From positions 1 to 64,000 of the IMG/VR virus record IMGVR_UViG_3300010354_006541: a DNA stretch of 64,000 nucleotides; one strand, given 5' to 3'. Positions 1 through 8,005 of this stretch are shown piece by piece (within the stretch, counting starts at the first letter, position 1; every line of letters starts with the position of its first letter). The notes below the pieces were generated by a model, which saw nothing but the letters and a program-made list of their open reading frames with translations, was not told the DNA's origin and did not search any database. A program made the position numbers and the translations under genes. Origin of the DNA: a virus.

Positions 1-635
1 ATTTTAATATTACCACCTAATAATGCATCCCATAAGTTTATATTATGATTGTAATATAGGTCATCCTGTTCTCTATTAAATCTGGGATGTCGTTTTATGA
101 ATATGTTTACAATTAGATCGCCTGCAGGCATATGATGAATTGATGTATCGCCCATGCCCTGATAACGGATTTGTTGTCTATCTCCTATACCTGCAGGGAT
201 ATGAACATTTATAACTTTGTTGTTGCCGTTAGGTAAGTTTACTTCTGCTGTTATGTCTTTACCTGTGAGTACTTCTTCGAGAGAAATTTCAACATTTATA
301 CTAACAGTTCTATTTCTTCTTGGCGAATGCCCGAACGGGCCGAATCCAAAATTATCAAATATATCTTGAAAATTTCCGGTATTAAAATGAAACTCAAATG
401 GTCCCTGGTTATGAAAACCACCGCCCATATGGCGAGCGTTAGGGTCTCCGCCCATGTCAATAATCTTCTTTTTTTCCGGGTCGCTTAAGGCTTCGTAAGC
501 AGCAGATATCTCTTTGAATTTTTTTTCGTCGCCCCCACGATCTGGGTGATGTTTCATTGCGAGGCTACGATACGCTTTTTTAATTTCGTCGTCGTTTGCA
601 CCTCTTCTTAAACCTAATGTACTGTAATAATCCAT
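1..635 (-). CDS. dnaJ: DnaJ-like co-chaperone, C-terminus cut off by the window edge
   Basis: This frame is open from the ATG at 633-635 to the left edge, so the C-terminal part is missing. The first 70 residues are a J domain with the HPD motif (MKHHPDRGG) that stimulates Hsp70 ATPase activity. A Gly/Phe-rich linker (GGGFHNQGPFEFHF) follows, then the start of the substrate-binding C-terminal domain (ISLEEVLTGK, VHIPAGIGDRQQIRY). No CxxCxGxG zinc finger lies between linker and C-terminal domain, so this is a type-II, CbpA-like DnaJ. It probably recruits host DnaK for replication or virion assembly (inference). The start is preceded by a strong hairpin (639-670) with no free Shine-Dalgarno. 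Confidence 0.9.
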   Translation of the reverse strand, partial: MDYYSTLGLRRGANDDEIKKAYRSLAMKHHPDRGGDEKKFKEISAAYEALSDPEKKKIIDMGGDPNARHMGGGFHNQGPFEFHFNTGNFQDIFDNFGFGPFGHSPRRNRTVSINVEISLEEVLTGKDITAEVNLPNGNNKVINVHIPAGIGDRQQIRYQGMGDTSIHHMPAGDLIVNIFIKRHPRFNREQDDLYYNHNINLWDALLGGNIK

Positions 636-638
636 AGA

Positions 639-670
639 AAATAAAAGGACCTTATGTGGTCCTTTTATTT
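639..670 (-). terminator. Hairpin terminator between the small secreted protein gene and dnaJ
   Basis: A perfect 13-bp stem (639-651 with 658-670) closes a 6-base loop. On the minus strand it ends in a T-rich run, which is the form of a rho-independent terminator for the upstream lysis block. It ends only three bases before the dnaJ ATG, so it also buries the only AAGG sequences that could serve as the dnaJ ribosome-binding site. Confidence 0.75.
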
Positions 671-690
671 AATATCGTAACTTAGTGAAG

Positions 691-918
691 TTACTTTTTC
701 TTGGCATCTTCTACTTTGGTAGCCTCATGCTTTTTATGCTTTTTAACTTCTTTGCATTCTTGCTTTGGCTTCTTAGTCTTTGGATCAATTACAGGTTTAC
801 CGTCTTTGCCCTGAACGTCAACGCATACTTTAGTTGTTTCTGGTTTCTTATCATCGGCTGCATATGCAGGATATGATAGTGCTAACGCTAGACCTGCTAC
901 AAAAATTACGTGTTTCAT
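691..918 (-). CDS. Small secreted Lys-rich protein
   Basis: This 75-residue protein starts with a clear signal peptide (MKHVIFVAGLALALSYPAYA, cleavage likely after AYA). The mature part is about 55 residues, very rich in Lys and acidic residues. It has two cysteines about 20 residues apart that could form a disulfide in the periplasm. It is the last gene of the lysis block and is followed by a strong terminator. No family is recognised; a periplasmic or envelope-associated role is inferred from the signal peptide and the neighbours only. Confidence 0.7.
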   Translation of the reverse strand: MKHVIFVAGLALALSYPAYAADDKKPETTKVCVDVQGKDGKPVIDPKTKKPKQECKEVKKHKKHEATKVEDAKKK

Positions 919-929
919 TTGAACTCTCC

Positions 930-1454
930 TTATAGTTCTGGTTGTGTTGGTTGTACAGGCATCGGTTTGCCTGTGCTACTCATTGCTGGTGCTGCTGGAG
1001 TACTTGGGGCTCCGAAACTGGCCGGCGCACTAGGTGTGCTTCCAAAGCCGCCTCCGCCAAAGCCACTTGGGGAACTTGGCGCTCCAAATCCACTTGGCGC
1101 AGGTGATGCACCGAAACCGCCTGTTGGCGCAGAGCCAAATGCTGGAGTGCTAGTTGTTGTCTGTAGTCCGCCATTATTTGCTCCTCCTAGTTTTTCTTGT
1201 GTACGACCCCATGCTGCTAGACCTAGAACTGCGCCCATAGCAATATGGAATAATCCGGCACCTTGTAAGGTTAATGGATTCCACTGTGTGATAGGCTGAT
1301 GATGGAATGTTTGTAGTAGACTCCACAAGATTGGGAATATAACCATGTCCATGGTACACACAACCATGTACATCCATCCCATCATTGGACGCCATTTAGA
1401 ATTCATCCAATCTTCTTTTTTCTTTTCGCTTTCGCTTTTAACGTCTTCGCTCAT
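930..1454 (-). CDS. Holin-like membrane protein with Gly/Pro-rich tail
   Basis: The first 90 residues (NSKWRPMMGWMYMVVCTMD, then WNPLTLQGAGLFHIAMGAV and AAWGRTQEK) look like the phage 3TM-holin type. Two strong hydrophobic segments are visible, the second ending in AWGR. The last 80 residues form a low-complexity tail of Gly, Pro, Ser and Ala with repeated FGAP/GFG units. The gene sits in a block with a DUF4337 membrane protein, two spanins and a GH19 endolysin, which supports a role in permeabilising the inner membrane at lysis. The long flexible tail is unusual for a holin. Assignment rests on the motif pattern and context. Confidence 0.65.
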   Translation of the reverse strand: MSEDVKSESEKKKEDWMNSKWRPMMGWMYMVVCTMDMVIFPILWSLLQTFHHQPITQWNPLTLQGAGLFHIAMGAVLGLAAWGRTQEKLGGANNGGLQTTTSTPAFGSAPTGGFGASPAPSGFGAPSSPSGFGGGGFGSTPSAPASFGAPSTPAAPAMSSTGKPMPVQPTQPEL

Positions 1455-1472
1455 ATACCGCTCCTTAATCTG

Positions 1473-2036
1473 TTAGAACCAAAGGAATATTCCGTTGGCT
1501 GATAGTAATATACCTACACCTGCTACTGCAAAACTGCTCCAAAACATTGGCATACTAACAGCAAGAATACTTGCTGATAAAACAACAATGGCCAACTGAT
1601 ACGCTGTAGAAGCATATCCAATCCATGGACTTGATTTTTTAGCCAGTTCGCGATCGGCTTCCATCTTACGTGCATTGACAGCAATCTCTTTCTTGTCGCT
1701 GTCCATGCGTTCTGCTTCTGCCTTAAACTCTGCTTTTAGTTTAGGATCGCTAGTTGTCTTTGATGCGATCTCATAACTAACTAAACGATTGTTCTTTGCT
1801 TGATACTGTGCCCAAGCATTGTTAGCACCTAGTGTATTGTTTAATACTGTGCTAGATAACTTACCACCGTACCAACTATTAACGGCTAAGAACAAAGCAA
1901 ACACAGAAATAACCATACCGGCTTTGTCTTTGATCTTTGCTTCGCGCTCACTACGGCTACCTGCCGGCGGCTTTGGTGCATCCGGATCTTTGGGTTCTTT
2001 GTTTATTAGTTTAAGAACTGAATCTACTACGCTCAT
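1473..2036 (-). CDS. DUF4337-type membrane protein
   Basis: The protein has 187 residues. A charged, Pro-rich N-terminus is followed by a hydrophobic segment near residues 40-57 (GMVISVFALFLAVNSWYGG). A polar, probably helical middle carries the pattern NNAWAQYQAKNNR, which is typical of DUF4337. The C-terminus has two membrane segments around residues 145-187. DUF4337 proteins are predicted inner-membrane proteins of unknown function. Its place between the holin and the spanins suggests a role in lysis timing, but nothing in the sequence proves that. Confidence 0.6.
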   Translation of the reverse strand: MSVVDSVLKLINKEPKDPDAPKPPAGSRSEREAKIKDKAGMVISVFALFLAVNSWYGGKLSSTVLNNTLGANNAWAQYQAKNNRLVSYEIASKTTSDPKLKAEFKAEAERMDSDKKEIAVNARKMEADRELAKKSSPWIGYASTAYQLAIVVLSASILAVSMPMFWSSFAVAGVGILLSANGIFLWF

Positions 2037-2060
2037 TTAGGCTCCTTTCAATATCTACGG

Positions 2061-2324
2061 TTATTTAACACTTTCGTAAATTTTTTTATTTGCATTGTAC
2101 CATTCTTGCCAACCTTCAATTTTAATTCGACAATTATGATATCTACTGTAATTTCTAATTACAACTTCTGCGGTTACACTTAATTGTTTAGTATCAGCAG
2201 GTACTTTTTCTAGATCTTCGCACTTACTCATTAGTTCCGGTGGAACTTCAGGAAATTTCATTACAACCGGTGCTGTAGAACAGCCAGTTAGTAATACTGC
2301 AAATGCTAGAATTATGTATTTCAT
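2061..2324 (-). CDS. Outer-membrane spanin-like lipoprotein (o-spanin)
   Basis: The 87-residue protein begins with a lipoprotein signal (MKYIILAFAVLLTGCS) with lipobox LTGC, so the mature protein would be a lipid-anchored outer-membrane protein. The mature part has a Pro-containing segment (KFPEVPPELMSKCEDLEKV) and ends in a Trp/Tyr-rich helix (RIKIEGWQEWYNANKKIYE). The gene starts within the last codons of the i-spanin candidate (4-base overlap), the usual arrangement of Rz/Rz1 pairs. It should link to the i-spanin across the periplasm and fuse the membranes at the last lysis step. This implies a Gram-negative host. Confidence 0.75.
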   Translation of the reverse strand: MKYIILAFAVLLTGCSTAPVVMKFPEVPPELMSKCEDLEKVPADTKQLSVTAEVVIRNYSRYHNCRIKIEGWQEWYNANKKIYESVK

Positions 2325-2788
2325 TTAGTAATCTCTTTAGTAGGATCTTCGGAGGCCTTGTTTAATTGTTCTATTACTCGAGGATCTACCTCGCATTTAG
2401 CATCAACTTCTTTGGCTATTTCTTTTATACGATCTACATAAACAGTTTCTTTTTCTTTTACAACCTTAGTTTTATAAACTATTTTTTCCTGTATTTGTAT
2501 CTTAACTTCTTGGCTCTTTGTTTCTGCGGCCTTGACTTTTTCTTCTAATTCTCGAACCTTGTCACGCCAACTCATTTCAACACCATAACCTCCAAACAGA
2601 TATGTTCCAAACAGTAAAACTAAAATTCCTATAAGTTCTGCAGGCAACTTGTATTGGCCCATTAGCGGAATCCATTTTACTAATTTGCTGGCAACGTATA
2701 GACCAGCACCTGCTATCATTAAAATATATGTAATCCACACAAACAGACTATCAGGGATCAAACTAAGAATCCACTGAAGTTGCCACAT
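2321..2788 (-). CDS. Inner-membrane spanin-like protein (i-spanin)
   Basis: This 155-residue protein has two hydrophobic segments (about 15-32 and 45-68). A long, highly charged helix rich in Lys, Glu and Gln follows (about 72-140), as expected for the periplasmic coiled coil of an i-spanin. It overlaps the o-spanin lipoprotein gene by 4 bases and lies directly downstream of the endolysin. Having two membrane segments rather than one is different from lambda Rz, though seen in other phages. The assignment is from architecture and context. Confidence 0.65.
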   Translation of the reverse strand: MWQLQWILSLIPDSLFVWITYILMIAGAGLYVASKLVKWIPLMGQYKLPAELIGILVLLFGTYLFGGYGVEMSWRDKVRELEEKVKAAETKSQEVKIQIQEKIVYKTKVVKEKETVYVDRIKEIAKEVDAKCEVDPRVIEQLNKASEDPTKEITK

Positions 2789-2789
2789 T

Positions 2790-3422
2790 TTAGTGTGCTC
2801 CTAGTACATGTTTGGCATGTTCGTAGTGTTTAATACGATCCTCTAAACCAATAGTTCCGCCATTAATTCTCTTGGTCATAGTGAGAATATCACCGTTGTC
2901 TGCAAATTGATTTAGTTTGTTCTGCTCCCAGAAGAAACAGGCTGACTGTACAGCACCTTCGAATGTCTCTAAGTATTCGCTGGCTTCTTCTAACGGAATA
3001 TCTAATGAACCTGCAAAAAATGTGTAGTTATTTTTTCCGGTTAATTGAATTAATCCGCGCCCGCAGAACTTCCATCCATCACCGCTTTCTTCCGGACCGT
3101 TCCCCATTCTATTCGCATAAACTCTATTAGCAATTCTTTCTGGTTTATTAGCATACGAAGCGGCAGTAGCATCATCTGTGAAATACTTAGGGAATACTCT
3201 ACGTAGACTTGCTGCTTTATAATTTAAATTTTCTTTTAAAAACTTGAATCCGCCACTCTCGTGAGCGCATTGTGCTAACCATGCTGCTAGCCGTTGTGGA
3301 GTGTTTATTTCATACTCTGGACAAATTTCACAAATAGCATCATACCAATAATCTAAGTAAGCATTCTTACCGATAATTTCACTCAGGTGTGCTTTTGAAA
3401 ATTCAAAGTTAAATCCGCTCAT
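2790..3422 (-). CDS. GH19 chitinase-like endolysin
   Basis: A 210-residue glycoside hydrolase family 19 protein of the endolysin type. The catalytic-Glu region is AAWLAQCAHESGGF (Glu near residue 55), followed by ENLNY, KYFTDDATA and the family signature GDGWKFCGRGLIQLTGKNNY. It ends with TKRINGGTIGLEDR. Such enzymes cut the glycan strand of peptidoglycan. There is no signal peptide, so export through the adjacent holin is expected. Length matches stand-alone phage GH19 lysins. It lies upstream of the spanins in the lysis block, whose last gene is followed by the hairpin at 639-670. Confidence 0.9.
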   Translation of the reverse strand: MSGFNFEFSKAHLSEIIGKNAYLDYWYDAICEICPEYEINTPQRLAAWLAQCAHESGGFKFLKENLNYKAASLRRVFPKYFTDDATAASYANKPERIANRVYANRMGNGPEESGDGWKFCGRGLIQLTGKNNYTFFAGSLDIPLEEASEYLETFEGAVQSACFFWEQNKLNQFADNGDILTMTKRINGGTIGLEDRIKHYEHAKHVLGAH

Positions 3423-4159
3423 TATTCTATCCTTTGTAAGTAAATGGTGTCACCTTCATTATGAAATGCGAATGTGTCACCTAATTTTGTGATATCATAA
3501 TCACCTAACACTTTTGTTAGCCAAAAAATTTCGCTCATAGATCTTTCATCTATTGATAAAGATGTTTCACTGATTGTTTGTTCGTCGACTTTTCTAAACC
3601 TATATTTGTTATCAAACGGTTTATGAAATATAATGATATCATTTTCTAGAGTGAGGTCATCCATTAATGTTTTGTTAAAGAATTTTTTAACACTTTCAGT
3701 TTTAACATTATTAAGAAACTTGATATAGGTGTTTGGTGTACTAGGAACGAATTTTGAAACGTTATCTTCAGTTAAATCATGTATACTAGAATCTTTATGA
3801 TATTTGAATTTAAAACTGTCAACACCCGTAAGTTTTTTAATGCCGTATTCTAGTTCTTTAATATTTTCTGATAATTGTGGAGTTCTCGAAAGTTCTACGA
3901 AAACATTATATTTTCCTTTAGAATTTTCTCCGCTGCTGATATCTGCATCTAAAACAAAATGATAACCCTTTTCTATAAATTCCATGAGGTCTTTGGCGGG
4001 GAATCGATCATCTACTACAAATCCAAGGACGCAGACATCTTTGTCTTCTCCCATTTTAGATTTGTATACATCTATTTCTATAATTTCTTCTATTAGCCCT
4101 TTAAGGTCTAAGGCTCTTAACCCTTCGTCAAGCCGCTGGTTGTTCTGCTGGTTGTGCAT
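3422..4159 (-). CDS. Conserved-type phage protein of unknown function
   Basis: A 245-residue soluble protein with no signal peptide or membrane segment. It has an acidic, mixed alpha/beta composition and no motif I recognise. Its stop overlaps the endolysin start by one base, and its ATG lies 32 bases inside the preceding gene, so the three are co-translated. An internal start further in is possible, because the N-terminal stretch (MHNQQNNQRLDEGLR) is encoded where the upstream gene encodes its low-complexity tail. Function unknown. Confidence 0.55.
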   Translation of the reverse strand: MHNQQNNQRLDEGLRALDLKGLIEEIIEIDVYKSKMGEDKDVCVLGFVVDDRFPAKDLMEFIEKGYHFVLDADISSGENSKGKYNVFVELSRTPQLSENIKELEYGIKKLTGVDSFKFKYHKDSSIHDLTEDNVSKFVPSTPNTYIKFLNNVKTESVKKFFNKTLMDDLTLENDIIIFHKPFDNKYRFRKVDEQTISETSLSIDERSMSEIFWLTKVLGDYDITKLGDTFAFHNEGDTIYLQRIE

Positions 4160-4670
4160 TTGCTAAATCCTGAACTTGTTGTTCGCTGGCATCCGGGCCA
4201 ACGCTTTTAAGAAAATTTTGATTAACTATATCTTCTATTTTATTAAGATCTAAATTTTTAGATCCTTTCTGAATATCGGTCATTAATTTTTTAGGCATTA
4301 TAATCTTTACCAGCCATATTTCTTTTCTATCAATTTTGCCTTTTTTAGTTCCCGGTCGAATATCGTCGGGACTTTTAATTTTTCTAACATAGTGTAAGTG
4401 GCTTTCTGCAAACTGCACTTTACACCCGTAATCGGATAATCTTTTCGCACCTGTTGGATCCGGCATCTTTTCGTAGTCCCACATAAACGTACATTCTACG
4501 AAGTATTTGTTTTCTTTAGGACCCTCTACAAGTTCTCCGTCTATCCAGTTATCAAACACGTACAGATCTAGTTCGTCAATAACACGCTCAAAATCCTTAA
4601 GGATATTCAGGCTGTTATTTGACCCGTAGATCGTTTCGATATTCTGTATAATTGATTTTAAATCTACCAT
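4128..4670 (-). CDS. Conserved-type phage protein of unknown function
   Basis: A 180-residue soluble protein with an aromatic-rich core (YFVECTFMWDYEKMPD, GCKVQFAESHLHYVRKIK) and an Ala/Gln/Pro-rich C-terminal tail. It is the first gene of the leftward lysis operon. Upstream on the minus strand are a late-type box (GCTAAATAC, about 4686-4694) and a good Shine-Dalgarno (GGAGG, 9 bases before the ATG), so its start is well supported. The placement suggests late expression and possibly a virion role, but no family is recognised. Confidence 0.6.
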   Translation of the reverse strand: MVDLKSIIQNIETIYGSNNSLNILKDFERVIDELDLYVFDNWIDGELVEGPKENKYFVECTFMWDYEKMPDPTGAKRLSDYGCKVQFAESHLHYVRKIKSPDDIRPGTKKGKIDRKEIWLVKIIMPKKLMTDIQKGSKNLDLNKIEDIVNQNFLKSVGPDASEQQVQDLANAQPAEQPAA

Positions 4671-4812
4671 AGTGCCTCCGCTAGTATTTAGCCCGTTTTC
4701 TTAAACATATCATTTATCTTTTTTCAAACCAAGTTAAATACTTTTGTGCTCGGTACGGGCACTACGGTCCAAGGTCCGTGCCTGATCACGTTAAAAGGAG
4801 GGCTAACCTTAT
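4671..4812. promoter_or_regulatory. Divergent promoter region between the lysis operon and phoH
   Basis: This 142-base region separates divergent genes. Leftward, GCTAAATAC lies 16-24 bases before the ATG of the unknown gene. Rightward, AAGTTAAATAC (about 4732-4742) is a second late-type -10 box. It is followed by a leader with an imperfect GC-rich hairpin (about 4757-4785, GGGCA pairing with TGCCT and CGG with CCG) and the strong Shine-Dalgarno AAAAGGAGGG at 4793-4802 for phoH. Confidence 0.45.
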
Positions 4813-5553
4813 ATGAAGCGTAAAAGAGCGCAACAACAGCAAACTCAGCAGTATGACCCACGTTTTGATAGCAACGTTATAAATATCGACCAAAAACTCC
4901 AACGTAAACGTAAACACGTTCAGATATATCCCAAGAATCTTAGCCAAGAAAATTACCTACTTAAACTAAACGATGTGCAAAAAATGATTGTTTTTGCTAT
5001 CGGGCCAGCCGGTACGGGTAAAACTATGTTGGCAGTACAGTGGGCTATTCAGCAGTTAAATTGGGGAGATATTACTAAAATTGTAATCACAAGACCTGCG
5101 GTTTCAGTAGATGAGCAGCATGGATTCCTACCAGGAGATCTTAATCAAAAAATGGAACCATGGACCAAGCCTATAATGGACGTTTTCTCAGAGAATTACG
5201 GTGCTAGAGAAATAGAACATATGTTATTAGAGGGGGTGATTGAAATCAGTCCTCTAGCATATATGAGAGGACGTACATTTAAGAATGCCATCGTTATTGC
5301 TGACGAGATGCAAAACGCGACTCCTAGTCAGATGAAAATGTTACTTACTAGACTAGGTCAAGGATCAAAAATGATAGTAACAGGGGACCTCCAACAAGCA
5401 GATAGACCTTCTAATAATGGCCTGTTGGAATTTTTACAATTATATAATGACTTTAGGGATCACAGATATGTAGATATTTGTCAATTTACAATCGGTGATG
5501 TAGAAAGACATGAAGCCGTAAAGGAGATTCTAGCGATTTATAAAGATAGTTAG
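4813..5553 (+). CDS. phoH: PhoH-like P-loop ATPase
   Basis: A 246-residue PhoH family NTPase. Walker A is GPAGTGKT at residues 64-71 and Walker B is IVIADEMQN near 160-168. The family motifs GFLPGDL (residues 104-110) and TGDLQQ are also present. The N-terminal 35 residues are a basic, Gln-rich extension. PhoH-like genes are common in marine phages; the protein is related to RNA helicase/ribonuclease systems, and its role in infection is not settled. It stands alone on the plus strand with its own leader and Shine-Dalgarno and is closed by a terminator at 5558-5580. Confidence 0.93.
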   Translation: MKRKRAQQQQTQQYDPRFDSNVINIDQKLQRKRKHVQIYPKNLSQENYLLKLNDVQKMIVFAIGPAGTGKTMLAVQWAIQQLNWGDITKIVITRPAVSVDEQHGFLPGDLNQKMEPWTKPIMDVFSENYGAREIEHMLLEGVIEISPLAYMRGRTFKNAIVIADEMQNATPSQMKMLLTRLGQGSKMIVTGDLQQADRPSNNGLLEFLQLYNDFRDHRYVDICQFTIGDVERHEAVKEILAIYKDS

Positions 5554-5557
5554 TACC

Positions 5558-5580
5558 TGAAGGGGCATTACGCCCCTTCA
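5558..5580. terminator. Terminator hairpin shared by phoH and the dCMP deaminase gene end
   Basis: A perfect 9-bp GC-rich stem (5558-5566 with 5572-5580) encloses ATTAC. It lies just after the phoH stop and overlaps the last codons of the convergent dCMP deaminase gene. It can stop rightward transcription from phoH. For the leftward transcript it sits at the stop codon, so it may be bidirectional. Confidence 0.75.
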
Positions 5581-6089
5581 TCTATCTGTTCTACAGTAAC
5601 TCCTGACTTTTTCAAAAAGTCTAGTCCTGTATTATCTCTGTAATGTTGCCCAAAGACAACATGGTTTATTCCGCTCTGAAAGATTAATTTCGCACAATCT
5701 AAGCACGGAGAGTGGGTAACAAACAATGTTGCGTTATTTCCAGATTCTGTTGATTTCGCTAACTTAGCAATAGCATTCGATTCGGCATGTAGAACTTCGG
5801 ATTTAGTCACTAGTTTATATCTTAGTACAGAATCTGTGTTAGAATCCCATTCAGCCAATGGCCAGCGTTCTTCTATTTCGTTAGGATCTAACCATCCTCC
5901 AGCATCACTATCCATGTATTGTCTATCTTCGCAAGTATTATCCCAACCTGCCGGCATGCCATTGTAACCAATACTGATAATTCTATCATCTTTAACAATG
6001 ATGGCGCCCACGTGCAATCTTTTAGCGTGACTAAGTTCTGCGAATATCTTTGCAGTTTTCATGTACGCATTTTTTAATTTTGTTTTCAT
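5568..6089 (-). CDS. dCMP deaminase
   Basis: A 173-residue zinc-dependent deoxycytidylate deaminase that makes dUMP, the substrate for thymidylate synthase. The zinc site is visible: HAESNA (His ligand and catalytic Glu) and SPCLDCAK (two Cys ligands). The N-terminal MKTAKIFAELSHAKRLHVGA and IGYNGMPAG match the family. Together with ThyX (40534-41223) it forms a dTMP supply route. It is the last gene of the leftward replication operon and overlaps its upstream neighbour by 4 bases; its 3' end is inside the terminator hairpin shared with phoH. Confidence 0.9.
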   Translation of the reverse strand: MKTKLKNAYMKTAKIFAELSHAKRLHVGAIIVKDDRIISIGYNGMPAGWDNTCEDRQYMDSDAGGWLDPNEIEERWPLAEWDSNTDSVLRYKLVTKSEVLHAESNAIAKLAKSTESGNNATLFVTHSPCLDCAKLIFQSGINHVVFGQHYRDNTGLDFLKKSGVTVEQIDEGA

Positions 6090-6580
6090 TCTACCGGATT
6101 TCCTTCGTCATCAACTTCTACCCATGTATAATCGCCTAACCATTTTACTTTGCAGATATATTGATAAGTTAGAGGTGCTCCAGTACTCCAATCATTCGGC
6201 CCCATATGGCAAAGTATAGTTCTATCTTTGTTTGTTTCGTAGGCTAACCAATATATTTTACCATGAAAGGTTTGAAAATCATACTTAGCAGCATGAACAG
6301 CATCTGTTATTTCTAATCTACGTTTTATACTTGCCGCTTGTTTTTGTAGAACAGCCACTAATTCCATGATGCGATTATATTCTTGCTGTCCGTGCATACG
6401 GGCAACGTTAACCATTATGTCTTTTTGTTTTTCTACAGGAATTAAATCAAAGGCAGGACCGCCTACTTCAGTAGGATAGGGAGTTACATTTTTGTTGAAA
6501 AATGCAACAAGACTATCTCCAATCTCAGCATCAAAACTATCTTTGCCTTTGGCGAGATTAGATTTATCTTTTTCAGTCAT
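6086..6580 (-). CDS. DUF2452-type protein
   Basis: A 164-residue protein with the DUF2452 signature: [49 protein letters not shown] and [10 protein letters not shown]. This family is found in bacteria, some eukaryotes and many marine T4-like phages, and has no known function. The first third is disordered and charged, the middle helical, and the end beta-rich. It overlaps both neighbours by 4 bases, so it is translationally coupled to the ferredoxin and the dCMP deaminase. Confidence 0.75.
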   Translation of the reverse strand: MTEKDKSNLAKGKDSFDAEIGDSLVAFFNKNVTPYPTEVGGPAFDLIPVEKQKDIMVNVARMHGQQEYNRIMELVAVLQKQAASIKRRLEITDAVHAAKYDFQTFHGKIYWLAYETNKDRTILCHMGPNDWSTGAPLTYQYICKVKWLGDYTWVEVDDEGNPVE

Positions 6581-6894
6581 TCTTCTAGATATTGTTTTTT
6601 ACCCGAAACACCTTTCCAATTGTCGGCATCGGGCAATGACAGTTTTCTTTTAGTGATGTTTGGCCATTGTTGGCTGTATTTGATATTTAAAGGTAACCAT
6701 TCCTCGGCCGAAGGATCATTGTCTGCTACGATAGCCTCTGCTGGACATTCAGGTACACATACGGCACAGTCAATACACTCGTCCGGATTAATTACCAGAA
6801 AATTAGGTCCTTCATAGAAACAATCAACTGGACATACCTCTACACAATCGGTATATTTGCATTTTACACACTGCTCTGTTACTACGTATGTCAT
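6577..6894 (-). CDS. FdxA-type 7Fe ferredoxin
   Basis: A 105-residue ferredoxin of the FdxA type, carrying a [3Fe-4S] and a [4Fe-4S] cluster. The ligands are visible as [20 protein letters not shown] near the N-terminus and [18 protein letters not shown] near residues 38-55. The C-terminal extension ([19 protein letters not shown]) is typical of FdxA rather than of short bacterial ferredoxins. It could supply electrons to phage-encoded redox enzymes. In this genome the eight radical-SAM proteins, which need a reductant, are obvious candidates, but that link is inference. It is embedded in the replication operon. Confidence 0.9.
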   Translation of the reverse strand: MTYVVTEQCVKCKYTDCVEVCPVDCFYEGPNFLVINPDECIDCAVCVPECPAEAIVADNDPSAEEWLPLNIKYSQQWPNITKRKLSLPDADNWKGVSGKKQYLEE

Positions 6895-7808
6895 TCGATT
6901 CTCGATAGTTTAATTAGAGTAGCAGCCAGGTTTATTTCTGGATCAGCACAAAGAGGATGATCAACAATGCCTTGTTTTATAACTAGCACAGCAGTATCTT
7001 GTTGTCGCTCATCGCCAAAGATTTCAATGTTGTTATAAAGCCATGAATAGATTTCTAGAATTTCTTCTGCTCTTACTTTACCGCAGAGTAATTTTCTTGC
7101 TTCCATTATTTTTCCTGCTTTAAATAAACCTACCATATCAAACTTCCAATCAGATTCACCTTCATCGCCTTTAGAAGGTGCAACTAATTTATTTCCGATA
7201 GAATTTTGTTGTACTAATTGTATACATTTTCTTAGATCTGGATACGCTACCTTAACATATAAATCTAAGGTATCGAGATCAAATTCTACATTTTCTTCAA
7301 CCAATATCGTAGCCACCCTAGCAGTATATTCAGTTTGGTCTGTTTTTTCAAAATGTAAAGTTTGAGTTCTACTATGAATCGCAGGAATGATCATGTGCGG
7401 GTAATTGCAGGTCAAAATAAATCTTGCAGTCTGATGAAATTCTTCCATGACACCTCGTAATGCTGCTTGTGCGTTAGGTGATAGATAATCGGCCTCATCC
7501 AGCAACACTACCTTGAACGGACCAAACGGAATCATCTGCACAAAATTAGTGATTTTATTTCGAACATCATCTACTGAATTAGTTCGAGAAGCATTCATCT
7601 CTAATACATCATATTCTTCAATACCTAGTTCATTAATTAAAATCTTTGCTAAGGTAGTTTTACCGATACCGGCATTACCACTTAATAATAGATGAGGAAT
7701 ACTTTTATCTTTAACCCATGTTTCGATTTGCTTTCTCTGATGATCATCTCTAAACACATAACCTTCTAGTGTTTTAGGTCGATACTTTTCTACCCAAAGT
7801 TCTTTCAT
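6891..7808 (-). CDS. Sliding-clamp loader subunit (T4 gp44 / RFC small subunit type)
   Basis: A 305-residue AAA+ clamp loader ATPase, close in length to T4 gp44. Walker A is [10 protein letters not shown] (from residue 44) and Walker B is [10 protein letters not shown]. The sensor/arginine-finger region is [19 protein letters not shown]. The N-terminus [14 protein letters not shown] is the RFC-box opening. It would load the phage sliding clamp on DNA for the replicative polymerase. No gp62-like partner or clamp gene was seen in the window. It overlaps both neighbours by 4 bases. Confidence 0.92.
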   Translation of the reverse strand: MKELWVEKYRPKTLEGYVFRDDHQRKQIETWVKDKSIPHLLLSGNAGIGKTTLAKILINELGIEEYDVLEMNASRTNSVDDVRNKITNFVQMIPFGPFKVVLLDEADYLSPNAQAALRGVMEEFHQTARFILTCNYPHMIIPAIHSRTQTLHFEKTDQTEYTARVATILVEENVEFDLDTLDLYVKVAYPDLRKCIQLVQQNSIGNKLVAPSKGDEGESDWKFDMVGLFKAGKIMEARKLLCGKVRAEEILEIYSWLYNNIEIFGDERQQDTAVLVIKQGIVDHPLCADPEINLAATLIKLSRIE

Positions 7809-8005
7809 TTTGTATCCTTGTTTGTACTTGCATTCGGCACCGGCGGATTAAATGCCTTCCAACTTTCTGGAGTGAATATACTTACCGGTTTCCAATATCT
7901 ATGTAATATGTTGTTAACAAATACTGCGGCAGCAATTACAACAGTAAATCCTACTGCTATTAAAATACTTCCGGCTAAAAATACAGCCGCTTGATCCATA
8001 GTCAT
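7805..8005 (-). CDS. Small single-pass membrane protein
   Basis: A 66-residue protein with one long hydrophobic stretch (about residues 6-33) and a polar C-terminal half with a Pro-rich segment. The upstream AAGGAC sequence can serve either the first ATG or the one two codons later. It overlaps the clamp loader start and the cytidylyltransferase stop by 4 bases each. No family is recognised. Confidence 0.6.
   Translation of the reverse strand: MTMDQAAVFLAGSILIAVGFTVVIAAAVFVNNILHRYWKPVSIFTPESWKAFNPPVPNASTNKDTK

Noticed and set aside
910-1299. Plus-strand Pro/Gly-rich ORF of 129 residues
   Set aside because: It is the complement of the Gly/Pro-rich tail of the holin-like gene; low complexity keeps stops rare. 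No Shine-Dalgarno.
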